Shown one piece after another: positions 23,398 to 32,272 of a stretch of DNA of 64,000 bases (position 1 is its first letter; each line of letters opens with the position of its first letter). Origin of the DNA: Streptomyces iranensis. Its GTDB lineage: Bacteria; Actinomycetota; Actinomycetes; Streptomycetales; Streptomycetaceae. The stretch is taken from contig NZ_JAGGLR010000016.1 in NCBI RefSeq assembly GCF_017874715.1, positions 234,813-298,812 of the forward strand, written 5' to 3'. The notes under the pieces were generated by a model. That model was given only the letters and a program-made list of their open reading frames with translations. It made no database searches and was not told where the DNA came from. The position numbers were made by a program, and so were the translations under genes.

Positions 23398-24636
23398 TCA
23401 TGCGACACGCACCTTCCGCAGGGAGTCCTTGGCGGCGAACGCGCCGCCGATCAGGGAGCCGCGGGCGCGGTGCAGGGAACCCCGCAGGCCGCCGCGGCCG
23501 ATCAGCTCGGAGAACAGCGTCTCGTAGCGCCCGGCCACCCGCGAGGGGTCGAAGCGGGCCGAGTCCTTCAACGCGGCCTGCCCCATCTGCTGGCGCAGCT
23601 CGTCGTTGTTGATGAGGTCGAGCAGCGCGGCGGCGATGGCGTCGGTGTCGCCGGTGGGGACGAGACGGCCGTCCACACCGTTGTCGATGATCTCGGCGGG
23701 CCCGTGCGGGCAGTCGGTGGACACCACGGGAAGGCCGCAGCGCATGGCCTCCACGATGGTCATGCCGAACGACTCCAGGCTGGAGGTGACTGCGGCTATG
23801 GAGCCCTTGGCCCACTCGGGGTCGAGCGGATTGGCCGGGCCCATCAGGAAGACGTTGTTGTAGAGGCCGAGCTTGTCGATGAGGGTGCGCAGCTTGGCGT
23901 GCTGGACGCCGCCGCCGTAGATCCGCAGCCGCCAGTCGGGGCGGGCCTCGCTGACCTTCGCGAAGGCGTGTATCAGCAGGTCGTAGCGTTTCACCGGGGC
24001 CAGCCGGCCGGCCGCGACCACCCACTTGCCGGTGCCGTCGGCGGGGTCGAGACCGGGCGCGGGCACACTGTTGGGAACCGCCTCGACCCGCACGCCGGGC
24101 AGCCGCATCTGGCCGCGGTAGGTCCGGGCGTCTGCCTCGGTCACGGTGGTCACCGCGTCCAGCCGGGGGTAGACGGCGCGCAGGGCCCGCTTCAGTCCGT
24201 TGGAGTGGGTGCTGAGCGTCAGATGCTCCTGGCCGACCCGTACCGGACCGCGGCGGGCCTCCCGGGCGATGTGGACATTGAGTCCGGGCCGGGTTCCGAC
24301 AACGATATCGGCCTCGAGCGAGCGCAGATGATCCGCGATACGGCGGTCGGTGAGCGCGCTGTACTGCTTGTAGCGGCCCTCGGTCACGGGGAAGACCTCC
24401 GCCGGGCGACCGTGGTCAGGGTCGCCGCCGTCGTAGGACGGGCTGCTCTTGCGGAGGTCCACGAGATGGCTGAGCCGCACCCGCGGGCCGGGGTCGAAGA
24501 TCGGCTGGTCGCGGTGGCGGAAGACCGACACGATCTCCACATCGTGCTGCTCCCCCAGGGAGCGGGCGAGGTTGTACGTGGTCCGGATCGTCCCGCCGAT
24601 CCCGTACGCGTTGTGAATAAGGAAAGAGATGTGCAT
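23398..24636 (-). CDS. Family 4 (GT-B) glycosyltransferase
   Basis: A 412-residue retaining GT-B glycosyltransferase. The N-terminal Rossmann half begins HISFLIHNAYGIGGTIRTTY. The C-terminal donor-binding half has WVVAAGRLAPVKRYDLLIHA and the family EX7E segment SLESFGMTIVEAMRCGLPVV. It is cytoplasmic or membrane-associated. The sugar donor and acceptor are unknown; its coupling to the following strand-rich protein hints at a cell-surface polymer. The ATG at 24636 is chosen by homology with family openings, although only weak GGGG is upstream. The 24637-24905 spacer shows nothing recognisable. Confidence 0.92.
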   Translation of the reverse strand: MHISFLIHNAYGIGGTIRTTYNLARSLGEQHDVEIVSVFRHRDQPIFDPGPRVRLSHLVDLRKSSPSYDGGDPDHGRPAEVFPVTEGRYKQYSALTDRRIADHLRSLEADIVVGTRPGLNVHIAREARRGPVRVGQEHLTLSTHSNGLKRALRAVYPRLDAVTTVTEADARTYRGQMRLPGVRVEAVPNSVPAPGLDPADGTGKWVVAAGRLAPVKRYDLLIHAFAKVSEARPDWRLRIYGGGVQHAKLRTLIDKLGLYNNVFLMGPANPLDPEWAKGSIAAVTSSLESFGMTIVEAMRCGLPVVSTDCPHGPAEIIDNGVDGRLVPTGDTDAIAAALLDLINNDELRQQMGQAALKDSARFDPSRVAGRYETLFSELIGRGGLRGSLHRARGSLIGGAFAAKDSLRKVRVA

Positions 24637-24905
24637 CCGGCCCCGTATCCCACTGCTTCCCCGCGGACGGGTGTGTCGTCCGCCTACCACGATGTAAGAC
24701 CATGAAAAGTGGCACAGGGTTGGGTTTCATCATCTTCTTGTGCCCCAACAGATGTGAAATCGGTAGGGAGTCGGGGGAACTTTTCGGCCCGACGGTGCAT
24801 CAGACCGCGGGGTGGCCGGGCGCGTGACCCACGCCCCGCATGGCCCGTTGTCTACGTATGAGCCGGGAACCACTCGGCCCACCCACCGAGACCGAGGAGC
24901 CACCC

Positions 24906-25850
24906 GTGCCGCGCATGCTCGACGTCAGCGATGACGTACGCGCCGAGATCGGCGACGAAGAAGCCGACCGGCTGCTCGCCGGGGACAACGCCCCGGGCGC
25001 TTACGACTGCACGTCCTGCCGCACCCCCGGCAACACCGAGCAGGAGCGGACCAGCACCGTGCTCTTCGTGGGGCAGGAGACGGCGGTGCTGGCCTTCGCG
25101 CACGCCACCTGCGTGCCCTCCCAGGTCGTCCCGGTCTCGGAGGACCAGTTGCGCGGTGCGGTGCGGTCCATCACGGGTGAGGACAGCGCGCCGCAGGCCG
25201 CCGAGGCGTCCCACGCGCCGCCCGTAGCGGCCGCGGCGCACGCTTCCACGTCGTACTTCCCCGGCCCGGCGGCCCCGGCACCGGCCCCGGCACCGTCGCC
25301 CGCCCCGGTCCCGTCATCGGTGTCGCCCGTCGCCGTGGCGCACGCCCCGGCCCCGTCCGGGGACGCGCCGGTGCCGCAGCAGGCGGTGCTCGGTGTGACC
25401 AGCGGGGTGGTGCTGGTCGGTCAGGAGGCGTGCGCGGCGCTGGTGGTGGAGCCGACCGCGCCGATCATCCGCCCCGGTTCGATCGGCCACGGCGATGAAT
25501 TCCTCCAGCTCCTCAGCGAGCAGGGGTTCGCCCCGGTGGTCGATCTGGGCCGGCCGCCCGCGCCCAACCCCGGCTGGTCGGTGCTGCTGGCCATGGGACG
25601 GCTGCACGCGGTGCTGATGCCGGCGCCGGGCGGCGGCGGCCCGGTGGCCTGGTGGCAGGCGCACAGCCCGATGCCGCTGAGCGAGGGCTGGCGCAGCGCC
25701 GTCGGCCGCTCCCAGAAGGTGCTGGTCTACGCCGCGGCCGCGGGCACGATCGGCACCCAGCCGCGCGAGGACCAACTGCGCGCGGCGCTGGACCGGGCCG
25801 CCGCGCGCGGCGCCCTGGTCGGCGCCTCGATGCCGCTCGCGGGCACATGA
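24906..25850 (+). CDS. Conserved Streptomyces protein of unknown function
   Basis: A 314-residue protein. The N-terminal domain has a Cys-x2-Cys plus downstream His/Cys (DCTSCRTPGNTEQERTS ... FAHATCVPSQVV), which may bind zinc. A Pro/Ala-rich linker of about 60 residues (G-P-A-A-P-A-P-type repeats) follows, then a mixed alpha/beta C-terminal domain (GVVLVGQEACAALVVEPTAP; GWSVLLAMGRLHAVLMPAPG). The GTG at 24906 with GAGGAG 6 nt upstream is preferred over ATG 24858 or 24840. The stop overlaps the ATG of the next gene. Function unknown. Confidence 0.8.
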   Translation: MPRMLDVSDDVRAEIGDEEADRLLAGDNAPGAYDCTSCRTPGNTEQERTSTVLFVGQETAVLAFAHATCVPSQVVPVSEDQLRGAVRSITGEDSAPQAAEASHAPPVAAAAHASTSYFPGPAAPAPAPAPSPAPVPSSVSPVAVAHAPAPSGDAPVPQQAVLGVTSGVVLVGQEACAALVVEPTAPIIRPGSIGHGDEFLQLLSEQGFAPVVDLGRPPAPNPGWSVLLAMGRLHAVLMPAPGGGGPVAWWQAHSPMPLSEGWRSAVGRSQKVLVYAAAAGTIGTQPREDQLRAALDRAAARGALVGASMPLAGT

Positions 25851-26311
25851 CCGCCATGGCCGCCGCCCCGGGCCTGCCCCCGGACCTCACCGATCCTTGG
25901 TGGACAGCCCATTCGCCGCCGATGCCGCATCCGACGGGCGGCCGGGTCGTTGGCACATACGTGCACGCATACGACCTCTCCTACCGTTCCCCCTCATACG
26001 GCTGCATTCCGGCCATGCGCCCCGCGCTGGAGGCAGCGCACGATCCCTGGCGCCACTCCGCCACGCCGATCTACGACGCGTTGTACGCGGAGTACCGCAG
26101 GCTGTTCCGGGCGCTGCCCGGTGACCGCTCGGACGAGGAGAACATGGAGTTCGTGGCGTTCGCCGCCATCGGCCAGCCCCGGGGCCTCGTCAGCGGCTAC
26201 GGCCGCCCGGACGACCACAGCGGGGCCTGGCACACCGACGAGCTGTACTACCGCGGTTATCTCCCCGCGCTCCCGCCCGGCCGGGGCGAGGAGCCGGGGC
26301 ACACCTACTGA
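25847..26311 (+). CDS. Unknown protein coupled to the preceding gene
   Basis: A 154-residue soluble protein of unknown function. Features include a conserved-looking aromatic block DPWWTAHSPPMPHPTGG, YDLSYRSPSYGCIPAMRPAL, and an acidic/aromatic middle (YDALYAEYRRLFRALPGDRS). No transmembrane or catalytic motif is seen. The ATG at 25847 overlaps the preceding stop by ATGA, so the two products are probably made together and act together. It is convergent with der. Confidence 0.75.
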   Translation: MTAMAAAPGLPPDLTDPWWTAHSPPMPHPTGGRVVGTYVHAYDLSYRSPSYGCIPAMRPALEAAHDPWRHSATPIYDALYAEYRRLFRALPGDRSDEENMEFVAFAAIGQPRGLVSGYGRPDDHSGAWHTDELYYRGYLPALPPGRGEEPGHTY

Positions 26312-26491
26312 CGCGGTGCCGGGGGCCGGGGCGGCGTGAGCCCCCCGGCGCGGCCGCCGCCATGTCCCGCGACCGCATCCCCGCTCTGCCTTTCGGCCGC
26401 GCTATCGCTACTTCTCACGGCCGCGCCCCCGCTCCGTCGCACGGCCGCGCCCCCGATCCGTCGCACGGCCGGGGGGCGCTCCGCACCCCTG

Positions 26492-27955
26492 CTACCTCTT
26501 GCGGCCGCGCTTCTCGCGCACCCGCACCGAGATCTGCAGCGGCGTCCCCTCGAAGCCGAACTCCTCGCGCAGCCGCCGCTCGATGAAGCGGCGGTAGCCC
26601 GCCTCCAGGAAGCCCGAGGCGAAGAGCACGAACCGCGGCGGCCGGGTCCCGGCCTGCGTCCCGAAGAGGATCCGCGGCTGCTTGCCGCCCCGGATCGGAT
26701 GCGGATGGGAGGCGACGATCTCGCCGAGGAAGGAGTTGAGCCGCCCGGTCGGGACGCGGGTCTCCCAGCCGGCCAGCGCCGTCTCGATCGCCGGGACCAG
26801 CTTCTCCATATGGCGGCCGGTGCGGGCCGAGACATTGACCCGCGGCGCCCACTGGATCTGCACCAGCTCCGTCTCGATCTCGCGCTCGAGGTAGTAGCGG
26901 CGCTCCTCGTCCAGGGTGTCCCACTTGTTGTAGGCGATGACGAGCGCGCGCCCGGCCTCGACGGCCATGGAGATGATCCGCTGGTCCTGGACGCTGATGG
27001 ACTCGCTGGCGTCGATCAGCACGACCGCGACCTCCGCCTTCTCCACGGCGGCCGCGGTGCGCAGCGAGGCGTAGTAGTCGGCGCCCTCCTGGAGGTGGAC
27101 CCGGCGGCGGATACCGGCGGTGTCGACGAACTTCCAGGTGATGCCGCCGAGTTCGATCATCTCGTCGACCGGGTCGCGGGTGGTGCCCGCCACCTCGTTG
27201 ACGACCACCCGCTCCTCGCCCGCGACCTTGTTGAGCAGCGAGGACTTGCCCACGTTCGGACGGCCGATCAGGGCGATCCGGCGCGGTCCGCCGATCGTCG
27301 CCCCGAAGGTCTGGGCCGGGGCCTCGGGCAGCGCCTCCAGGACCGCGTCGAGCATGTCGCCGGTGCCGCGGCCGTGCAGCGCGGAGACCGCGTACGGCTC
27401 GCCGAGCCCCAGCGACCACAGCATCGCGGCATCGGCCTCGGCGCTGGGCCCGTCGACCTTGTTGGCGCACAGCACTACAGGCTTTCCGGCCCGGCGCAGC
27501 AGCTTGACCACAGCCTCGTCGGTGTCGGTGGCGCCCACGGTGGCGTCCACCACGAAGACCACCGCGTCGGCGGCCTCGATCGCGAACTCGGCCTGGGCGG
27601 CCACGGACGCGTCGATGCCGAGCACGTCCTGCTCCCAGCCGCCGGTGTCGACCACCTTGAAGCGGCGGCCGGACCACTCCGCCTCGTAGGTCACCCGGTC
27701 ACGGGTGACGCCGGGGCGGTCCTCCACGACCGCCTCCCGGCGGCCGAGGATCCGGTTCACCAGGGTGGACTTGCCGACGTTGGGGCGGCCGACGACGGCC
27801 AGCACCGGCAGCGGGCCATGCCCCGCCGCGGCAAGGTCGCCCTCGACCTCCGCCGGGTCGAAGCCCTCTTGCGCGGCGAGCTCCATGAACTCCGCGTACT
27901 CGGCGTCGCCAAGCTCCCCGTGCTCGTCGCCGCCGCTGTGGATCTGGTCGTTCAT
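26492..27955 (-). CDS. der: Ribosome biogenesis GTPase Der (EngA)
   Basis: A 487-residue tandem-GTPase protein acting in 50S subunit maturation. Domain 1 has GRPNVGKSTLVN, DRPGVTRDR, DTGG and NKVD. Domain 2 has GRPNVGKSSLLN, AGTTRDPVDE, DTAG and NKWD. A C-terminal KH-like domain follows, ending in a basic tail (REKRGRKR). An acidic N-terminal extension of about 50 residues is typical of actinobacteria. The ATG at 27955 has GAGGAA 6 nt upstream. It is the last gene of a run aroH-tyrA-cmk-plsC-der. Confidence 0.98.
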   Translation of the reverse strand: MNDQIHSGGDEHGELGDAEYAEFMELAAQEGFDPAEVEGDLAAAGHGPLPVLAVVGRPNVGKSTLVNRILGRREAVVEDRPGVTRDRVTYEAEWSGRRFKVVDTGGWEQDVLGIDASVAAQAEFAIEAADAVVFVVDATVGATDTDEAVVKLLRRAGKPVVLCANKVDGPSAEADAAMLWSLGLGEPYAVSALHGRGTGDMLDAVLEALPEAPAQTFGATIGGPRRIALIGRPNVGKSSLLNKVAGEERVVVNEVAGTTRDPVDEMIELGGITWKFVDTAGIRRRVHLQEGADYYASLRTAAAVEKAEVAVVLIDASESISVQDQRIISMAVEAGRALVIAYNKWDTLDEERRYYLEREIETELVQIQWAPRVNVSARTGRHMEKLVPAIETALAGWETRVPTGRLNSFLGEIVASHPHPIRGGKQPRILFGTQAGTRPPRFVLFASGFLEAGYRRFIERRLREEFGFEGTPLQISVRVREKRGRKR

Positions 27956-28010
27956 GAAGATTTCCTCGTCGTCCCTCAGTACCGCGCACCGCCCCTGGCG
28001 GTGCGCGGGT

Positions 28011-28685
28011 CTATGTCTGATCCGGTCGGCCGGTCAGCCGCCTGGCGGTGCCCAGATGCGTGCCCAGCCGCTTCTGGATGCGCTCGGTGGCCTGGTCCAG
28101 GGCCGCCCGCGTCCGCCTGCCGCTGCGGTCCCCCGCCTCGAAGGGGTCGCCGAACACCACGTCGATCCTGCCGCGCAGCCGGGGCAGCGGCCTGGACCGG
28201 CCGTCGTCGCGCGGGGTGGCGGTGCCCAACACCGCCACCGGCACGATCGGCGCGCCGGAGCGCACCGCGAAGTACGCGAGCCCCGAGCGCAGCGAGGCGA
28301 AGTCGCCGTCGCCGCGGGTGCCCTCCGGGAAGATCCCCAGCACCCCGCCGCGCTCCAGCACCCCCAGAGCCTGGCCGATCGCGGTGCGGTCGGCGCTCGT
28401 ACGGTCCACCTTCAGCTGCCCGATACCGCGCAGGAACGGGTCCAGCGGGCCGATGAACGCCTCCTTCTTGACCAGGAAGTGCACCGGCCGCGGCGAGGTG
28501 CCGATCAGCATCGGGCCGTCGATGTTGTGGGAGTGGTTCCCCGCGAGGATGACGGGCCCGGCGGACGGGATCCGCCACCCGCCCAGCACCCGCGGCCGCC
28601 ACAGCCCGTACATCAGACCGATGCCGATCCGCCGCCCCACGGCGGCCCCGGCCGCGCTGGGAAGTGTCCCGTCGGTGGTGCTCAC
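28011..28685 (-). CDS. 1-acyl-sn-glycerol-3-phosphate acyltransferase (PlsC family)
   Basis: A 224-residue membrane-associated acyltransferase that probably adds the second acyl chain in phosphatidic acid synthesis. The catalytic H-x4-D box is in NHSHNIDGPML and the glycerol-phosphate-binding box in FPEGTRGDGDF. A GTG start at 28685 overlaps the cmk stop (GTGA), so translation follows from cmk. The cmk-plsC-der order is common in actinobacteria; a joint function is not implied. Confidence 0.93.
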   Translation of the reverse strand: MSTTDGTLPSAAGAAVGRRIGIGLMYGLWRPRVLGGWRIPSAGPVILAGNHSHNIDGPMLIGTSPRPVHFLVKKEAFIGPLDPFLRGIGQLKVDRTSADRTAIGQALGVLERGGVLGIFPEGTRGDGDFASLRSGLAYFAVRSGAPIVPVAVLGTATPRDDGRSRPLPRLRGRIDVVFGDPFEAGDRSGRRTRAALDQATERIQKRLGTHLGTARRLTGRPDQT

Positions 28686-29386
28686 GCGGCCGTCCGCTTC
28701 TCCTCGACGAGGGTGACCACGCACTCGATGACCTGGTCGAGGGTGAGCTCGGAGGTGTCCACCTCGACCGCGTCGTCCGCCTTGGCAAGCGGCGAGGTCT
28801 TGCGGCCGGAGTCCAGGGCGTCCCGCTTGGCCAGCGCGGCCTGGGTGGCGGCCAGGTCGCCGGCCTCCTTGCCCTTCAGCTCACCGCTGCGGCGGGCCGC
28901 CCTGACCTCCGGGGAGGCGGTCAGGAAGATCTTGAGGTCGGCGTCCGGGAGGACCGTGGTGCCGATGTCCCGGCCCTCGACCACGATGCCGCGCGGCGCC
29001 TCGGCGGCGATGGTCCGCTGCAGCTCGGTGATCACGGTCCGCACCTCGGGCACCGCGCTGACCGCGCTGACCCGCGAGGTGACCTCCTGGGTGCGGATCG
29101 GCCCGGAGACATCGGTGCCGTCGACGGTGATCGTCGGGTTGGCCGGGTCGGTGCCGGAGACGATGGCGGGCTTGCCCGCGGCGTCGGCCACGGCCACGGC
29201 GTCGTCGACGTCGATGCCGTTGGCCACCATCCACCAGGTGATCGCCCGGTACTGGGCGCCGGTGTCCAGGTAGCCCAGGCCCAGCTTGGCGGCGACGGCC
29301 TTCGAGGTACTGGACTTGCCCGTGCCTGCGGGGCCGTCGATCGCGACAATCACTGCGGCCGGGGCGGTCCGGGCGGCGGTTTCCAC
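28682..29386 (-). CDS. cmk: (d)CMP kinase
   Basis: A 234-residue cytidylate kinase phosphorylating CMP and dCMP for nucleotide salvage. The P-loop is IDGPAGTGKSSTS, the CMP-binding domain follows, and VVEGRDIGTTVLPDADLKIF and RAARRSGELKGKEAGD hold the conserved Arg/Asp residues. The GTG at 29386 is chosen because AAGGTG lies about 9 nt upstream; GTG 29398 is an in-frame alternative without a spaced ribosome site. It overlaps the acyltransferase gene by 4 bp. Confidence 0.96.
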   Translation of the reverse strand: METAARTAPAAVIVAIDGPAGTGKSSTSKAVAAKLGLGYLDTGAQYRAITWWMVANGIDVDDAVAVADAAGKPAIVSGTDPANPTITVDGTDVSGPIRTQEVTSRVSAVSAVPEVRTVITELQRTIAAEAPRGIVVEGRDIGTTVLPDADLKIFLTASPEVRAARRSGELKGKEAGDLAATQAALAKRDALDSGRKTSPLAKADDAVEVDTSELTLDQVIECVVTLVEEKRTAA

Positions 29387-29522
29387 GGTGACAGACACCT
29401 TTCGTGTGCACGGGGCTGAGTTGAACGGGCCATGTGAGCCTCGGACAAGGTTACTGGCTTCCTCCGGGCGGCTTCGCACCGCTGGGGGACGGCCCCGGGG
29501 CCGGGGGCGGACCGCTCCGCCG

Positions 29523-30608
29523 CTACTGCCGGATGGACCATCCCCGCTCCTTCAGGGCCCGGGTGAGCCCCGGGGCCGCCGAGGGCTCGACCACCAGCTG
29601 GATCAGACCGGCCTGCTGACCGGTGGCGTGCTCGATCCGGACGTCCTCGATGTTGACACCCGCCCGGCCCGCGTCGGCGAAGATCCGGGCCAGCTCGCCC
29701 GGCTGGTCGCCGATGAGCACCGTCACGGTCTCATAGACGGCCGACGCGGCGCCGTGCTTGCCCGGCACCCGCTCGCGCCCGGCGTTGCCCCGGCGCAGCA
29801 CGTCCTCGATCCCGGCCGCGCCGCCGCCGCGCTTGCCCTCGTCGGCGGACTGGAGCGCGCGCAGCGCCCGCACCGTCTCGTCCAGGTCGGCGGCGACGGC
29901 GGCGAGCACATCGGCCACCGGGCCGGGATTGGCGGACAGGATGTCGATCCACATGGCGGGGTCGGAGGCCGCGATCCGGGTGACGTCGCGGATGCCCTGC
30001 CCGCACAGCCGCACCGCCGTCTCATCGGCGTCCTGGAGCCGCGCGGCGACCATGCTGGACAGCAGGTGGGGGGTGTGCGAGACGAGCGCCACCGCCCGGT
30101 CGTGGGCCTCGTCCTCCATCACCACGGGCACCGCCCGGCACAGCGCGACCAGCTCGAGCGCGAGGTTGAGCACCTCGGTGTCGGTGCCGCCGGTGGGCGT
30201 GAGCACCCAGGGCCGCCCCTCGAAGAGGTCGGCGGTGGCGGCCAGCGGCCCGGAGCGCTCCCGGCCCGCCATCGGATGCGTGCCGATGTAGCGGGTCAGA
30301 TCGCAGCCCAGGGCCTCCAGCTCACGGCGCGGGCCGCCCTTGACGCTCGCGACGTCCAGGACGCCGCGGGCCAGGCCGCGGCGCAGTACATCGGCCACCG
30401 TCGCCGCCACGTACGCCGGGGGCACGGCGACGATCGCCAGGTCCACGGGGCCCTCGGGCTGGCCCTGAGTCCCGGCGCCGCGCGCCTCGGCGGTCCGGGC
30501 CTGGGCCTCGTCGTGGTCGGCGAGGTGCACCTGGACGCCACGGCCGGCCAGGGCCAGCGCGGCGGAGGTGCCGATCAGGCCGGTGCCGATGACGAGGGCG
30601 GTTCTCAT
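29523..30608 (-). CDS. tyrA: Prephenate dehydrogenase with C-terminal ACT domain
   Basis: A 361-residue enzyme converting prephenate to 4-hydroxyphenylpyruvate for tyrosine synthesis. The N-terminal NAD site is LVIGTGLIGTSAALAL. The catalytic region contains GTHPMAGRERSGP and the conserved His in SHTPHLLSS. A C-terminal ACT domain (ETVTVLIGDQPGELARIFAD onward, about residues 280-355) suggests feedback control by an amino acid. The start ATG at 30608 overlaps the aroH stop (ATGA), so the two shikimate-branch steps are coupled. Confidence 0.96.
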   Translation of the reverse strand: MRTALVIGTGLIGTSAALALAGRGVQVHLADHDEAQARTAEARGAGTQGQPEGPVDLAIVAVPPAYVAATVADVLRRGLARGVLDVASVKGGPRRELEALGCDLTRYIGTHPMAGRERSGPLAATADLFEGRPWVLTPTGGTDTEVLNLALELVALCRAVPVVMEDEAHDRAVALVSHTPHLLSSMVAARLQDADETAVRLCGQGIRDVTRIAASDPAMWIDILSANPGPVADVLAAVAADLDETVRALRALQSADEGKRGGGAAGIEDVLRRGNAGRERVPGKHGAASAVYETVTVLIGDQPGELARIFADAGRAGVNIEDVRIEHATGQQAGLIQLVVEPSAAPGLTRALKERGWSIRQ

Positions 30609-30967
30609 TGGGCGATGTCCTTGCGGAGGGCGCCGGCGGCGCCCAGGTAGACATGGGCGACGTCGGACTTGGACAGGGAGGTCTCGACATGCGCCAGGAT
30701 GCGGACGACGCGGGGCATGGCCCCTTGTATGTCCAGTTCCTGGGCGCAGATCAGCGGTACGTCGGTGATGCCCAGCTTGCGGGCGGCGGCCGCCGGGAAG
30801 TCGCTGTGCAGATCGGGGGTGGCCGTGAACCACACGCTGATCAGGTCGTCGGGATCGAGGGTGTTCCGCTCCAGGATGACGGTCAGCAGCGCGGAGACCC
30901 GCTCATGCATGTGCTCCGGCTCGTCCCGGTCCAGCTGGACGGCCCCGCGGACCGCTCGTACCGCCAC
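30605..30967 (-). CDS. aroH: Chorismate mutase, AroH class
   Basis: A 120-residue monofunctional AroH-type (trimeric, Bacillus-like) chorismate mutase making prephenate for the downstream tyrA product. Active-site positions are visible: Arg in VRAVRGAVQ, Glu in LICAQELDIQ, Arg in MPRVVRILAH and Tyr in HVYLGAAGALR. The GTG at 30967 has GGAG at 6-nt spacing. It heads the aroH-tyrA-cmk-plsC-der run. The 170-bp spacer before rluB has no clear terminator. Confidence 0.95.
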   Translation of the reverse strand: MAVRAVRGAVQLDRDEPEHMHERVSALLTVILERNTLDPDDLISVWFTATPDLHSDFPAAAARKLGITDVPLICAQELDIQGAMPRVVRILAHVETSLSKSDVAHVYLGAAGALRKDIAQ

Positions 30968-31137
30968 GTCTCGCTCCCCTGTGCGCGCTGTGTCTGTCGT
31001 GCGTCGGGCGCGGCCGCGGTGTTCGGCCGCACTCCCGATCAGCGTAACCAGCGGGTCGGACAGGCTCCCGGGACGACCGCTGGGCGAGACGCGGCGGCCC
31101 GCCGACGGCCGGAGCCGTCAGCGGTGCCGGGTCCGTA

Positions 31138-32232
31138 TCAGAGCTCGACCTCGCGCATGAGCATGCCGACCTCGGTGTTGGTCAGCCGGCGCAGCCAGCC
31201 GGACTTCTGGTCGCCGAGCGCGATCGGGCCGAAAGCCGTCCGCACCAGCTTGTCGACCGGGAAGCCGGCCTCGGCGAGCATCCGCCGCACGATGTGCTTG
31301 CGGCCCTCGTGCAGGCTCACCTCGACCAGGTAGTTCTTGCCGGTGTTCTGCACCACCCGGAAGTGATCGGCGCGGGCGTAGCCGTCCTCGAGCTCGATGC
31401 CGCTCTTGAGCCGCTTGCCCAGGTCGCGCGGGAGCGGGCCCTGGATGGCGGCGAGATAGGTCTTCCGCACGCCGTAGCGGGGGTGGGTGAGGCGGTGGGC
31501 CAGCTCACCGTGGTTGGTGAGCAGGATGATGCCCTCGGTCTCGGTGTCGAGTCGGCCGACGTGGAAGAGCCGGGTCTCGCGGTTGGTCACATAGTCACCC
31601 AGGCACTGGCGGCCGTCGGGGTCCTCCATGGTGGAGACGACACCGGCGGGCTTGTTCAGCGCGAAGAAGAGGTACGACTGGGTGGCCACGGTCAGCCCGT
31701 CGACCTTGATCTCGTCCTTCTCGGGGTCGACGCGCAGCCCCTGCTCGGTCACGACCTTGCCGTTGACCTCGACCCGGGCCTGGTCGATCAGCTCCTCACA
31801 GGCGCGGCGCGAGCCCATGCCGGCGCGGGCGAGCACCTTCTGGAGCCGCTCGCCCTCCTGCTCACCGAAGGTCTTGGGCATCTTGACCCGCGGCTTGTCG
31901 TGGCGGGCACGGTTGCGCTCCTCTATCTGCGCCTCGTACTCGCGCGGACGGGCCGGGCCCGGCTTGCGGCCACGGCCGCCGCCGCCCTTGGGGCCACCGC
32001 CCTTGGGGCCGCCGCCCTGGGAGCCCTGGGAGCCCTGAGAGCCCCTGGGGCCGCCCTGAGACCCTTGGGAGCCCTTGGGGCCCGCCTTGGGGCCGCCGCC
32101 CACGTCGTAGCGGCGCTCTTCGGGGCGGGGGCGGCCGGCGCGCTGCTGCTGCTCGTCGCGCCTGTTCCCCGCGCCTCGGTAGTTCTTGCCGCCGCTACCG
32201 CTGCCCCTGCTGTTCCTGCCGCTGCTTCGCAT
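31138..32232 (-). CDS. rluB: 23S rRNA pseudouridine synthase RluB-type with Gly/Gln/Arg N-terminal extension
   Basis: A 364-residue RsuA/RluB-family synthase. The S4 RNA-binding domain (RLQKVLARAGMGSRRACEEL) starts near residue 125, and the catalytic domain has the Asp in HVGRLDTETEGIILLT. Residues 1-110 are a low-complexity extension with G-S-Q-G and G-P-K-G-G repeats, likely unstructured RNA-binding sequence. The start ATG at 32232 has only a weak GGAAA; a TTG three bases earlier is possible. It lies 40 bp from scpB, the usual scpA-scpB-rluB order. Confidence 0.94.
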   Translation of the reverse strand: MRSSGRNSRGSGSGGKNYRGAGNRRDEQQQRAGRPRPEERRYDVGGGPKAGPKGSQGSQGGPRGSQGSQGSQGGGPKGGGPKGGGGRGRKPGPARPREYEAQIEERNRARHDKPRVKMPKTFGEQEGERLQKVLARAGMGSRRACEELIDQARVEVNGKVVTEQGLRVDPEKDEIKVDGLTVATQSYLFFALNKPAGVVSTMEDPDGRQCLGDYVTNRETRLFHVGRLDTETEGIILLTNHGELAHRLTHPRYGVRKTYLAAIQGPLPRDLGKRLKSGIELEDGYARADHFRVVQNTGKNYLVEVSLHEGRKHIVRRMLAEAGFPVDKLVRTAFGPIALGDQKSGWLRRLTNTEVGMLMREVEL

Positions 32233-32272
32233 CAAGTTTCCGTCTGAGAGTGGCCGCTGTCGGCTCGGTGTT

